A stretch of 64,000 nucleotides of DNA, from positions 108,266,575 through 108,330,574 of the forward strand of contig OW240918.1 in NCBI GenBank assembly GCA_933207985.1. The letters run 5' to 3'. A program made the position numbers and the translations under genes. This DNA comes from Pelobates cultripes. Its lineage: Eukaryota; Chordata; Amphibia; Anura; Pelobatidae. Shown here piece by piece: positions 1 through 12,200 of the stretch. Position 1 is the stretch's first letter; each line of letters begins with the position of its first letter. The notes under the pieces were generated by a model that was not told where the DNA came from, ran no database searches, and worked only from the letters and a program-made list of their open reading frames with translations.

Positions 1-1529
1 ACTAATGGTGGTAGATTTGCTTTGTTCTATTTGAACCGTTTTAAAGAATTTTGTGTGCAAAGGGTGCAGTTTTTTGTTTTTATTATTATTAATGGTTCAG
101 CTAAGTTGGTAGACACCTGGGAGGCTGCCTTCTTTCTAGTCTTCCCCTGATTATTGTAAATATGCTCAGATTGTTCCACTAAACATTGAATTGTGGTGAA
201 CTAAAAACCAAATGGCAAAAGCTAAACAAAAATAGCTAAGTTTGAGGGGAAGGCTGAAATTAAGAATGTATCCAGTTTGTTGTTTTGACCTAACTGTTTC
301 AATTTATTTTCAGCTTATCACAAGTTACTGTTTAGTGAATAAACCTAGCTGTGGTTTATTAACTGAATACTGAATTGTAATGAATTGACAACTGAAATCT
401 AAAGTTTAGGCTTAAATGGCCAAGCTTTCCAAATCATCACTTTCTGTCTTGTTTTGTAATTTGGGTTTCAATTTACTACAGTTAAATGTTTAGTGGGGAA
501 AAAAACCATTGCATTCGTTTTTGTAAGTGAGAATTCTAAATTGTAATTTGAAAAGCGCAAAGAAATTTTGTAACACAAACTATAGCAACCCTTGCAGCAG
601 CTCAACTTCTGTGTTCTACATTGAACGGTGCTGCATAAGAAAATGTTGGTACTTTAATATTACCAATGCAGATGCAAAGACATAAAGGAAACTCTTCTGA
701 TTTTTAACTAAATGCATTCTATCTCTAGCATAGACACCTAGCATATTAGCAACTTCCCAGCTTTTTTGTAACTTGCACCATTTCCTTGAAATGTGAACAA
801 TGCTCTGCTCTAAGACTGTGTGTAGAGCAATTATTGCAGGATTGCATTTAGCTTTTAGTTACTTCACTACATTCTTCTGCGTCAACCAGTGGTTTATGTT
901 TCTAATGCTGACCTAAATTAAGCTTCCATTCAGCAATACTTAATACGCTGTATCCCTCTCTAAGTAATACTATAAGCTTGCCAGTTAGTGGAGACAAAAT
1001 ATAGGAGAATACCTTTTTAGTGCTCTGATATTGCTGAGATGCAGTGTAAGAAAAATTCCAGACACATTAATAAGTATACAAATCCAAATACCAATACATA
1101 TATGGATGCACAAAGAGTTCCAGGAAGGAGCAGGATTGACAGAGGAAGCCTACCATTCATAACTGTATTTAACAATTAACCTTGGTTTTCCCTGGAAAGA
1201 CTGAGCCATTACGCAGTCTGTTTAAAGAGTCTGCTATCCATCAAAATGCTGCGTTTTACCATAAATCTGCTGTGCATTCATAGTGGGTACTTTCTCCAAG
1301 GTATTTCAACTTCCTGCCTGCGTTGTGTTTATTGCCTGTCAGTATATAATGTTCTAGGATTTGGGGGTTATTTAAAAATGCAATCTTGGCTGACCAACAG
1401 CACGTAAGACTTACTGATAAGATACCCCTGCCATTAGTGGATTTGGGCATTGAAATCTAGAAATGTTTGATTATTACATTTGGAAGGGATTTGTTTCACA
1501 AAGCTTGTATTATTATTGTAGAGTATGTA
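1..1529. other. MRTFB intron sequence (upstream part)
   Basis: AT-rich sequence lying before the first exon I can identify at 6100. No open frame longer than about 65 codons and no recognisable RPEL-type exon was found on either strand. It is taken to be intron of MRTFB only because the gene's 5' exons must lie further upstream. Confidence 0.5.
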
Positions 1530-2644
1530 CAGGTTGCAGCAGAACCGATTAAGCAGTTTTGAGGGGTCAATGCTCGGGATGTGGTGGGGGGAGGCAGGTG
1601 CATCGGGTCTCATTGTGTTCCGTCCATCACCCCATTTCAGTAGCCAATATGGTTTGGACTGGAGTATATTGAGGCTTTGCCGTGCGGGCGTGTTTAGAAA
1701 AAAAACAGTCTGTGATCGTGACGCAAAGAGCTTTTCGGCGACGGTTCAACATTCCGCGCAACAACACCGTTCCTAATGCGAACACAATTCGGTCCTGGGT
1801 TAGGTGGTTGGATGAAACTGGTACCACGCTTAGAAGAGGTAAACATGGCCGACGCAGGTCCATAAGAACACCGGAAGATGTGCAGCTGTTGAGAGCAGCA
1901 ATTGAGCAGTCGCCAGGACATTCTGCTCGAAAGCATGCTGTTGCTTTGGGAATGTCAGACCGCAGCCTGAGGAGGATTCTTCATTTAGATTTGCAGTTTC
2001 ATCCCTACAAGATGATGTTAATTTAGGAATTGAGTGTAGCAGCTTACGCCAACCGCAGATGTGAGCAAATGCTTGCACAGATCCCTCCCGCAGCAGCTTT
2101 CTTTAGTAGCAATCTCAGTGGAGCTGTGAATAAGCAAAATTTCCACTACTGGGCTCAAAATAACCCCAGAATGATTCATAAAAGACCACTACATGCCCCT
2201 AAACTAATGGTGTGGTGTGCTGTATCACAATTCGGAGTGATAGGCCCGTACTTTTTTTGAGGAGGAAGGCATGACTGTGAATTCTGAACGTTATGTCTCA
2301 ATGGTGGAAAAATTTTTTTTTTTTTTTTTTCTTTGGGTATATCTGAAGGAAAACGTGTTCAAACATTGCCCTCACACCCTACCAGAGCTAAGGGAGCATA
2401 TTATGGAAGAAGTTAACGCCATACCCCGTGATATGTGTGAACGAGCTGTACAAAACTTCAGAGATCATCTCCAATAGTGTGTTGCTGCTAATGGCCGCCT
2501 TCTCGAGGACATTATTTTCAAAATTTAATGAATATAAGATGGTATTTACTGCTGACTTCGAAAATAAAAAACGTTTTTCTCTTTACACCTCAGTTAATTT
2601 TTTATAACCCCTCAAAACTGCTTAATCGGTTCTGCTGCACCCTG
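1530..2644 (+). mobile_element. Internally deleted Tc1/mariner-type DNA transposon
   Basis: The element is bounded by 38-bp terminal inverted repeats (1530-1567 and 2607-2644) that differ at only about one position and start CAGGTTGCAGC / CAGGGTGCAGC. It is flanked by TA at 1528-1529 and 2645-2646, the expected Tc1/mariner target-site duplication. The length of about 1.1 kb is short for an autonomous copy because the central part of the transposase is missing. The well-kept ends suggest that it moved recently relative to other repeats here. Confidence 0.9.
1648..2520 (+). pseudogene. Dead mariner-type transposase
   Basis: Fragments of a Tc1/mariner-superfamily transposase can be read across several frames. 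An N-terminal helix-turn-helix part (1682-2026) includes TQRAFRRRFNIP and a basic linker RRGKHGRRR. A middle part (2030-2260) includes FHYWAQNNPRMIHKRPLHAP and the VWCAVSQFGVIGPYFF stretch. The C-terminal part (2271-2477) includes a WVYLKENVF-like segment and NFRDHLQ. Stops at 2024-2026 and near 2258 interrupt it. The piece between SERYVSMVEKF and LWVYLK is gone, replaced by a run of about 20 T, so the later catalytic acidic residues of the DDE core are absent. It cannot encode an active enzyme. The assignment rests on family-typical motifs. Confidence 0.85.
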
Positions 2645-2646
2645 TA

Positions 2647-5600
2647 CTATGAACTGACACTAGCAATAAAATATGCACCAGCAAAAAAAAAAAAATCCAC
2701 TTTGCTGTGGAATAAGTTGGCGCTATATTTATATACTAATAATAATAATACAGAGTGTTGTAGTGGTTATGGTTTCTGGAGTGCCCTGGTGCTCTCCTAA
2801 GTATCTTATTACAATGTACTGTAAGTAAGATACCTAGCTAGCGTGCAGGGCATTTTCCTTTAAGCCAACTGCTATGGATAGCTAGGTACAAATGTTTTGA
2901 TAACAGGAAGTGACATCTGAAGCTCCTGAGCTTGCCGAAGTGCTTTCTGTGTTTGGAATCTGTCCTATTTGAGACAGAAAACTGCCAATTTCTGTAGAAA
3001 ATCGGGTAGAAACATCTCCCTGGCTGTCATTCAGATAGGTTTTCTTTACTTCTGTGGAGCTAATGGAAGAGACAGGTGCGTTGGAATAGCTCGCACCTGC
3101 CTTCCCTTGTTATCAGTTACCTGTGTTACAGCTTATGGAGAAGCTAGATCGTGTGCACACACATCCTTGCACTCCAGCACAGAGGGTTCTCAATGAGAAG
3201 TCTCTGATTGGTATATTGTGTGGCACAAAGAGGGCCAGCAGGCTTATAGATCAGCAGCTTTTGGAATCTATTTATTTATATCACCTCAACGAAAACATGG
3301 AGAGAAAAAAAGTGCATGCATTTTTAATTTTAAGGGGACATCTACAAAATTTTTAAATAAATACATTCTCAAATGTCAGACTTCCTTATAATTCAAAAAA
3401 ACACAAACACACAAAAAAAACATTTCAGTGAACTTGTTGCTTTATGTAGAAGAGTATGATGTTGAACGACTGCCAGCTTTTTAATTGGTGCAATTAGTTG
3501 TTTTGGTCAGCGACCGTTATTACATTAAGTACCCAGAACATTCTCTCTAATTAAAGCAGTATTTAATAAGCCAATTTTATGGATATTTTTTATGTTTAAA
3601 AAAGTAACATGCTCTGAGGGATTGATTAAGATAGGGGTAAGCAGTGTCTGATGATTTAAATAGGTCTTTCAGGGTGAATGACTCTCTTGGAATGTCTACT
3701 AAAATAAACAGTTTGAATTATTTATATCAGACGTCCACTCCTGGTCTTATACCTCTGCAACCTCAAAGACCTATAAATTGGTGTTTGGCAAAACACACAG
3801 TGCCGTTAGTGAACATTCTCAATAGTAGTAAATTGTTAGCCAAGAGGCCCTTTGAGTAAAAATTAAGTCCTGTAATAATATTTTGCTTATATATACACAC
3901 CTCTTAATGTGGATATTTTACAATTATAGGGAAAGAATACAGAACTCATATATGGTCTGACCAGTTTTTTTCTGTCATTGGATGAAATCACTTGTTTTGA
4001 ATAATATAGATTAACTGCATCACGTTGACTGGGTGCACAGGAACTGTAAAGGCAAGTTTTAAGAGGAATTGTCACCTTTGCAGTGGTGATAGTTCTACTT
4101 CCTTTACTGCAGTTAAAGTTATTGATGTCTGTACAGGAGTTAATGTGTGCATCAGATGTATATTTAAACACATTTCTCTCTGGGTACTAACGCTGAGAGA
4201 GCTTTAAGAATCTTATTCTTTAATACCACACTCAATCTCATGCATAGATATCCTTCCATTGATGTTGAGTGCGTATTCACATATTGCATGCATGGCCCAC
4301 TGATATTCCAGATGTATATATGATTCCAGGCTGGGCCTGTTTTGGCAGCTACAGGAGATGTCTCAATTCTCCTGGTACAAATTCCAGAGGCAAGACAAAA
4401 ACCAGTTTGTAACATAAAAATATTTAATTGTATTTGTTTTATTTTTTAGGCAGATTATATTTGAACTAAGAGATTATGGAGGTCGTGATGTAGCTCTGGA
4501 GTTTAACTATTCTAGTATGGTGAAAGCAGTTTGTGAAAAAGGATTATGGGCAATCTATGATTAAAATAAAATTATGCCAGGGCGTCTTTCTAATTACGCC
4601 TTTGTTGGTTGTGAAATGGAAACCTTGGAATGCCGCTCACCGCCACACGCGCGCCTGGCAAACTTTTCTTTTAGTTCGACAACCTCTGGCAAAGATTACT
4701 ACTTTCCTTCAACATAAGAATGGCCTGGAGCCAGCATCCAGACCCCATAGTGCTTCCAAGAGATCTCTCTTCATACTCTGAACACTATGTTGACAACTCG
4801 ATACCAGATCCTTTTGTTCTCATATGGGGATTAGTTCAGTAACATACAAAAGATGTGGTTGTAATTAATGTAATACACAGCTTAATGACCATTCCTTTAT
4901 TAACCAGTTCAGTTGCTGGCACTTCTTGCTTTGCGCGCTTTAAATGTCTGTGTGTACTTGTTCAGCATTTTTTGTTTGTTTGATTTAGCATATTCATCTT
5001 CCAAATCACTTTTATTTATTATCAATCGAGAGCTCTGATTTGTTGTTAGGTTTTTTTTTTATTGTGGGTTTTTTTATTTTTTTTATTGATGCTATGCAGC
5101 CAGAGAATTTAATGTAACTTTAATGGGGGGGGGTGTTTACTTGTTTTTATTTTATTCTTTGTTGGCAACAGGCTTTAATGACATTAGTGTTTCTGCAGAA
5201 TAAAGTATTTTTTTAACATGTCTTTAGTACGTTTCAGTATGCATGAGATTGGGGACTATCCGAGCACCATAATCACTGCAGCTTATTGTACTGGTTAAGA
5301 TGCAAAAGACCCGAATCTCTCTCCTGCTTAAAGTTGTTTTTTTGTATTTTTTTTTTTTTTTTCTTTTTCTTAAACTCCAAAATGTTTGCAATCCACCTCC
5401 TGACTTCTGATGTAATTTGGGGAATCTTTGTTTCCTAATTTGGTTGTCCAAGTAATTTGTTTGGGTGGAGATTGACACAGGCATATGCATAAACAGCACC
5501 AGGCAAGAAATTAGCAAATAGTCCCATTGGATTCATAGCGCAGAAAGTGCCCTAATATTTGACACTACCAGGGTATGGCACTCAGAGTTTTTTGCGATGT

Positions 5601-6099
5601 TTAATTTGATGCATGATGATGGGTGATGCACAAACATTTGGTTGAAAGGCACCTAGAATTAAAAATCTCCCATTTGATCGATTTTTAAAATCATTACCTA
5701 TTTCTACTAGTCTAGTAGTTCATCTGATGTGATCTCCTAAACTACAGGTTTATTGGGTAATGAGTTTGTAGACTGCATATAGACATCAGTCTGCTAGGAG
5801 CACCTACCTGAATGCTACAAATGTTGATTATTTTTTTGCTCTTTGTTTTGCTGTGACCTTCACTTTATGTAAAGTGGTATTTTTTATTTGTTTGTTTTCT
5901 TTGCACATATTTTGCTGCTGTACACTTATCTAAAATATGCCACGATTTGTCATTGGTAGTGACTTGTGGATCTGTCTTGCTGAATTTGGTTTTGAAATTA
6001 ACTTTGTTTGTGCACATGTATTTTTATTTCTTTTTTTTTCGTATCTCAAGAACAGAAAACCTTGTTATTGGTATTAATGCAGTTTTGTTTTATTTACAG
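2647..6099. other. MRTFB intron, mostly unique AT-rich sequence
   Basis: No exon was recognised here. It contains poly-T and poly-A tracts (for example near 5050-5090 and 5338-5362) and a short foldback near 2800-2855, where a sequence around AGTATCTTA is repeated in inverted form. The open frames present are short and have no recognisable domain. Confidence 0.5.
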
Positions 6100-6216
6100 T
6101 GCCAACCTATAAGTTCTCCCCTTACTGACTTATTCAAACCGGCACCTACTCCTGACGTTATTGTACGTTCTCCTGTAACCACCACCGTCCCAAAGCCTGG
6201 GCCAACACTGGTAAAG
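6100..6216 (+). CDS. MRTFB: MRTFB exon: linker before the basic region
   Basis: This 39-codon exon is phase 0 at both ends, with acceptor TTTACAG and donor GTAATC. It encodes a proline/threonine-rich linker ending KPGPTLVK, which corresponds to the segment between the RPEL repeats and the basic region in MRTFB. It is the first exon I can identify. The acidic, serine-rich exon expected just before it was not found in 1-6099. Confidence 0.85.
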
Positions 6217-9200
6217 GTAATCATGCATTTTTTTCTGTTATTATTCATTTATTTATTTAGTTGTTAAACAACTCTGAATGCCAAATTAACAAGTGTGACA
6301 TTATACAGAAACCTACTGTTTACAATTTCTGAGTATGGTTTCTAATTACATAATGGCTGAGACATTTTTTTGGAACCTATTGCTATGCTTTATTTTTTAA
6401 AGCGGATTGACCTGTTCTGTCCCAATAACAAACTATGCAGCAGAAACAGGGCTGGACTGAGAACAAAAATGCCCAAGCGTTTAAATGAAAAGTGACCTCT
6501 GCACATACATACATACATACATACATACTTACATACATACGTACACTTACCTCCTAATACTGGGAGATATAAAATTAGGACATGAATTGGGCAACCCTAA
6601 AGAAATGGGCCCGTGACACCACGTGCTTCACTGGCAATGCCAAAAATAAGTGGTCCTAACTAAATAGGGACATTGTCACCCAAAGCACAGGGTTTAGACA
6701 CCTTTACAGAGACCCATACATACAGTTACCAACCTCATACAGTCACTCACACATGTAGGCATACGGTAATATAGACCCATGCTTACCGTCACTCATTCAT
6801 GTAGACATGCACATGCAGGCTTATATTAATAATAGTATTATTATTATTGGCATTTATATAGTGCCAACAATTTATGTAGCGCTTTACAATATTGTAGAAA
6901 GACGTATACAAGTGAACAACTGTAGCTCTTCTATCTTCTATGCCTGCTGTATGTATACTACTAGTATACATGTACAAAGTTTTGCCCACCATGACTTATT
7001 TGTGTGGGTTGCAACTACACCAGCTCTTTCCCTGTATTTGTGAAATGTGGAGAGCCCAGAGCGGATGTTCGAGGCAGATACAGGCTTTACAGTGACAGAG
7101 AAAGAGCTGGTTTGGCTGTAATTTGCACAAAGTGCCTAGGTAGGCTGAACAAAACACAAGACCGTGGACTTCCTGCAGGAAACGGTGAGAGAGGGACAGC
7201 AGCTTGCGTACTTGCCCAGCCTACCAGACATCTTCACAGAATGCCCTATGGCCAGACTGCGTCAGAGCATAAAAGGCTGACTTTGTATGGCATATCAACA
7301 TGAGGACAATGGGAGCTATAAAGGCTTCATTTTTAGGTGAAAACTAGGAAATTACTAGACATTCTTCTCCCATGTAGACCATACATGTGGCAGCCATGGA
7401 ACCTATGTGGTTAATGGGTAATCTTTTGACTCTTTAGATTTTTTTGTAAGGTATTGGTCCCGTCCTGCTCAGCCTGTAAAACATTGCATTTTAATCTACT
7501 GAGATTAGTATTAAAGGTTGCTATATCTCACCTATTAGAGAAAAGGCTGGATCTAAACTAGTTTTATAATGAAATTATTCTTATCATTCCACTTTATATC
7601 CCACCTATCTCCAGAATTTAACATTTTTGTTTGTCATGTGTTCTTGATTTAGGTTTGTTTTTTTGTTTTTATTTATTTATTAAATTTGTGTTGTAATTTG
7701 GAAGTCAGCTGGGTTTAGTTAACAAAACACTATCACATGCAAGTCTTTCTTGTATACATGTTTTTTAGGGGGAGGGGTAGCGGGTTTAAGCACACTTTCT
7801 GTTTGTAATGATTTCATCATTACAACCGTCATTCTTTTCCATGTTCCTCTATTATTTAACATTATTTAATTCGAACAGGACAACTGTATAAACAACATAT
7901 TAAATATGCCCTCTTCTAAAGCCATCTTGTAAATTATGTTAACAGCGATAAAACATGTGGCATGCATTTACAACCAAGTTGTTACGTGTAAGAGATGACA
8001 GTTCTAGTAAATTGCATCAGTGGTAATTAATAAGTTACTTACAAGTGGTCATTCTGGTGTCAACAACTAATCTAGTGGACTAGCAAGTCAAGCAAAAACA
8101 GAAAGTGAATATTTAGCTTTAGAGTGAAGATGGCATTTGTATAAAGCTTACAAGGTTTTAGAGAGGTTTGCAGCGAGCTGGGGCAGCTGGTTTGGTCTGC
8201 AGATAAGAATTCCAGGTACCTTGCTCATTTGTTATTTTTGGGATTGGGGAAAGTGAAATCAGTGCTGGTTTTGTACAGCATGAGGTTACTGGGACCTTTG
8301 TTAAGATTGCTGCCCAGATTGCCAGTGTGCTGAGCAGATGGTGATGCTGGAGTGTCACAGTCTTTGATGTTGCTGTCAGCAGTCTAGTGAGATGTTAAGA
8401 AATCCATGTTTGTTGGGAAACCTTCTGGGCTACTATTGCATATTGCAAGACTTCTGAAAACCATATTCGTCTTTTCGTTCATGTGAAAATGTGATCAACA
8501 GGAACTGTAAAGGGGCATGCCACAGTCATCTTTCATGCTTTTATTTTTTCCTTTAGACTTACTGAACATAATTAGTGATGGTAATGGTTATTGTTTGAGC
8601 CTTAGTGGTTTAAAACATCTGCTTTCCCGTACACTGTTCTGCTTCCTCTAGTTCTCTAAGGCTAGAGTGGCCTTGACATAGGAGTATGGAGCATAGACAT
8701 GTTAATAGGATTGTGTTTGGCAGAGAATAGCATTATTTGCAAAGCAGAAATATGAAGTATTTAAAAAAAAAAAAAAAAAATTAATTGCTATATAGCTGTA
8801 TATTTGTTTCACCAGTCCTAAGTCTTTGCACCGTAATAAGGCATTATTTTTTTTTTAATCGTGCCAACAGTTTTCACAACAATGTGCAGAAGATGAACAG
8901 CTGAAGAGTTGACAAATATAAGTAGACAATAACAGCATTATGGCCATGTTCAAATGAGTGTGCAGTCTGTTTTCATTACATTTGAACAATAAACAATATA
9001 GCTAAAAGGCAACTAGTACACTGCAGGTGATAACATTGGTGTGAGAGGGACCTTTCTAGAGTACACGCAGAAAACCTTTGGAAACTCCCAAAAACCCCAT
9101 AACATAATTGGTGCAAAAAGTCTGGAGACAGGAGCTGGTAGAAAGAGAATAAAATTAAAGGCAGACATTTTAAAGATGCATTTTAAATTGAACTAAAACT

Positions 9201-12200
9201 CGAAATGTAGGAATCTTTTTGCTAGCACAGTTTTAATATACATTTTCTCAATGCACATGTGAGCTTTGTGTGTACAAAGAAATTCTAATAAAAGACATGC
9301 ATACAAAATTAATTTCCCCGCTATCTTTGTTGAATTGCACTTAACTTTATTGAAATGCTTTGTGTAAAAAAACATTTTCTTTGTTTTACAGAAAGTATAG
9401 ACTTCAATAGAATTTATTGCACTTTTTAATTAATCTTCTCACACTCCACTGGCTGTTCATCAGAAAGCTGGTCCGTGCATTTCCTGGTAGCTTAGCTCAG
9501 TTGATCTTAACTGAAGAGACAGACAATTGCCCAGAGCACCTGCTTTGAGAAGACTTCTCATTGAGCTGCTTTGGGAAGTTTGCGATTGGACAGTTACAGA
9601 ATGTCTGTGCTGGGGAAGAAGGGGAGGACTTGCAAAGGCTGCAGACAAGATTTGTAGCTTCTGCAAACTGTTTTTAGATATCAATGAAGAATGCATTATT
9701 TGGGGAGTGGGGGTGGAGCATTGTCCCTACAACACAGCGACAAATACAACTTTAGGCAAACTATTAAACTGCTTTTGATTTGACCAGGAACTAATTCCTG
9801 GTGGTTCCAGGAAATAATTGTAGCATCTACATATAGAAAAGAGGAGATTAGGACCTAGGTTACCCTTTCATATATTTTTATGGTTACATGTCTGCTACTG
9901 TAAAATGTATTGTAGTAAAAAAGCCATTAATTGGAGATAATTCTTTTTTTAATCTAACTCAAATTTATGTTGTGAAGACCCACAGGCCCAGCTACCAGAA
10001 ATACTGTTTTATTTAACCAAAAGATGGAGCTTTAGATTGTTGTATAGTACATTTGTGAGTGCAGATTCAATTGCTTCTGTTTCCAGTAATGAATGTAGCT
10101 TTGTATGTTTTGTATGTTTAGTTATTCACTAAATATGAATTTTACATAGTAGACTAAAAGAGCCAAATTGGAAATGTTCCCAGCTATGATTTCAATTCAT
10201 CTATTTTGGTCAAAAAATTCAATATCACTTTGAATTCTTGACAATTTGCACTTGAGTCAATATTTCTTTCTGATTTGGTCTCTCCATTTTGTCCATGCAC
10301 AGGGATGTGTGTTAACAAATTCAGATTCACCGTAGCACACGTTTGCTTTGTAAATATAAACCGTTCACATATGTGTCCCCTGTCCATGCAGCAAAGCCAG
10401 CCCAAGAGTGCAAGTGACAAATCTCGCAGTAAAAAGTCCAAGGATCCCAAGCCACGGGTAAAGAAGCTGAAGTACCACCAGTACATACCACCAGACCAGA
10501 AAGGAGAAAAGATAGAACCTGAAATGGATTCCAATTACGCCCGTCTCCTGCAACAACAGCAGCTCTTCCTTCAGCTGCAAATTCTGAGCCAACAGCAGCA
10601 ACACTACAATTATCAGACAATCCTTCCTGCTCCACTCAAGTACGTGATGATTTATTGCCATCTGCAATGCTCTAGTTATTTATTCCTAGAATTAGTGCAG
10701 ATTAACCCCTTGCAGAGAAATGATCCCCGTATTCTTCCCATGTTCACATGCTTTGTTTAAAAAAATATTGTATTCTCTTAACACATGAAGATAGCACAGT
10801 GTGAGAGTTGGCTTTAAAAGGGGGGAAACCCCCCCCCCCCTTTTTTTTTTTACATTTTCTCTGGCTTTTACAGCTATTCTAGAACTAAAGACTTGCTTAG
10901 TTTTGTCATATATTACCCAGAATGCTCATTTACTCATACCTGCTGGCTGAGCATTATGTAAAAAATTACACAAACAGCTCAAACAGCTCATTGGCTAATC
11001 CTTGCTGTCTTTCACCCCTGGAAAGCACTAAACCATCATTTTCCAAATTGTTATTTAGTAAACTGTGTACATTCACCAGTCACATGCGACTTGGGCTTTC
11101 TAGAATCTTAATATTTGAAAATTGGATAATGTTTAGTTAATTTGTAAATAGGCAATTCAAAGTATATTGAAAAGGCACCAGGCCCAAGTCATCTTTTCTT
11201 TCTTGTCCTTTTTATATTGAGTCTTATTAACTCCCTTTCACATCACACTGTCATCATCCTCTAGCATGTAAGCTCATCGAGCAGGGCCCTCAACCCCCAT
11301 CTGTTCCTGTACGTCCAGTGGTCTGATCTCAATTTTGTGTCTGTTAGTCCTCCCATTATACAGCACTATGGAATTTGCTGGCGCTATATAAATAATAAAA
11401 TAATAATAATAATTAGTGTCATTGCTTTTACAAGTTATTGACTATTTTACAGTAGCAGATTTGAGATCTATGTCATGCAAAACAATATTGCATAATACTT
11501 TCATCCTGACATTAACATTCTTGTTAATGCCATCGCCAGTGCTGGTTTACTTTCCAATAAAATATACAATGTAATACTTTTTTTTTTTTATATAAAGTCA
11601 AGTATCTGAATTAAATTCTAACTGTGTAAAGGAATGTTAAATGTGTGGCTTATGTATTACGGTATTCTAAAGAACAAATATGTAAATTAAGTATGAGCAG
11701 ACTAGACAGGAAAATATTTTCTAATCTGATGTCACATTCCTTTGTCTTAGAGTAAACATCCTGAAATGTAATGTATTTTGCTAGAAAATTAGCTATCTAT
11801 AATATATCATATAAAACTAATATTGTAACACTTCATTAATGGCATATTTGTCTCAGATTTATTTAATCACTGTAGCTGTCACCGTACAATCTAAATGTCA
11901 TAATTTTATGATAATGCCTGAAATATGTATTTTTTATTTTTTTTATTTTATGAAGGTCACTGAATGATAAACAAATTAATGGAAATACGATAATAAACAA
12001 TATGAGCAACGGCCCAACTTCCATTACCACCCCCATGAACAGACAGAATAGTGTACCATTTAAAAAAGCAGGACCACTGCCGCCTAACTTGGATGACATG
12101 AAGGTAACAGAAACCATTCTATATTCTAAAAAAAAATAAACAAAATTCTAGAACCCTTAATTAGTCTCTTTTTAGTGTTATGCAGTCTCTCTTGCACTGA

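Larger units (their letters stand above)
6217..10391. other. MRTFB intron
   Basis: Intron of 4.2 kb. It holds an ATAC/CATA microsatellite (about 6503-6547), an antisense amphibian retroposon tail (about 6825-6905) and a run of 18 A at 8763-8780. The rest shows no gene, and its open frames are short without recognisable domains. Confidence 0.6.
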
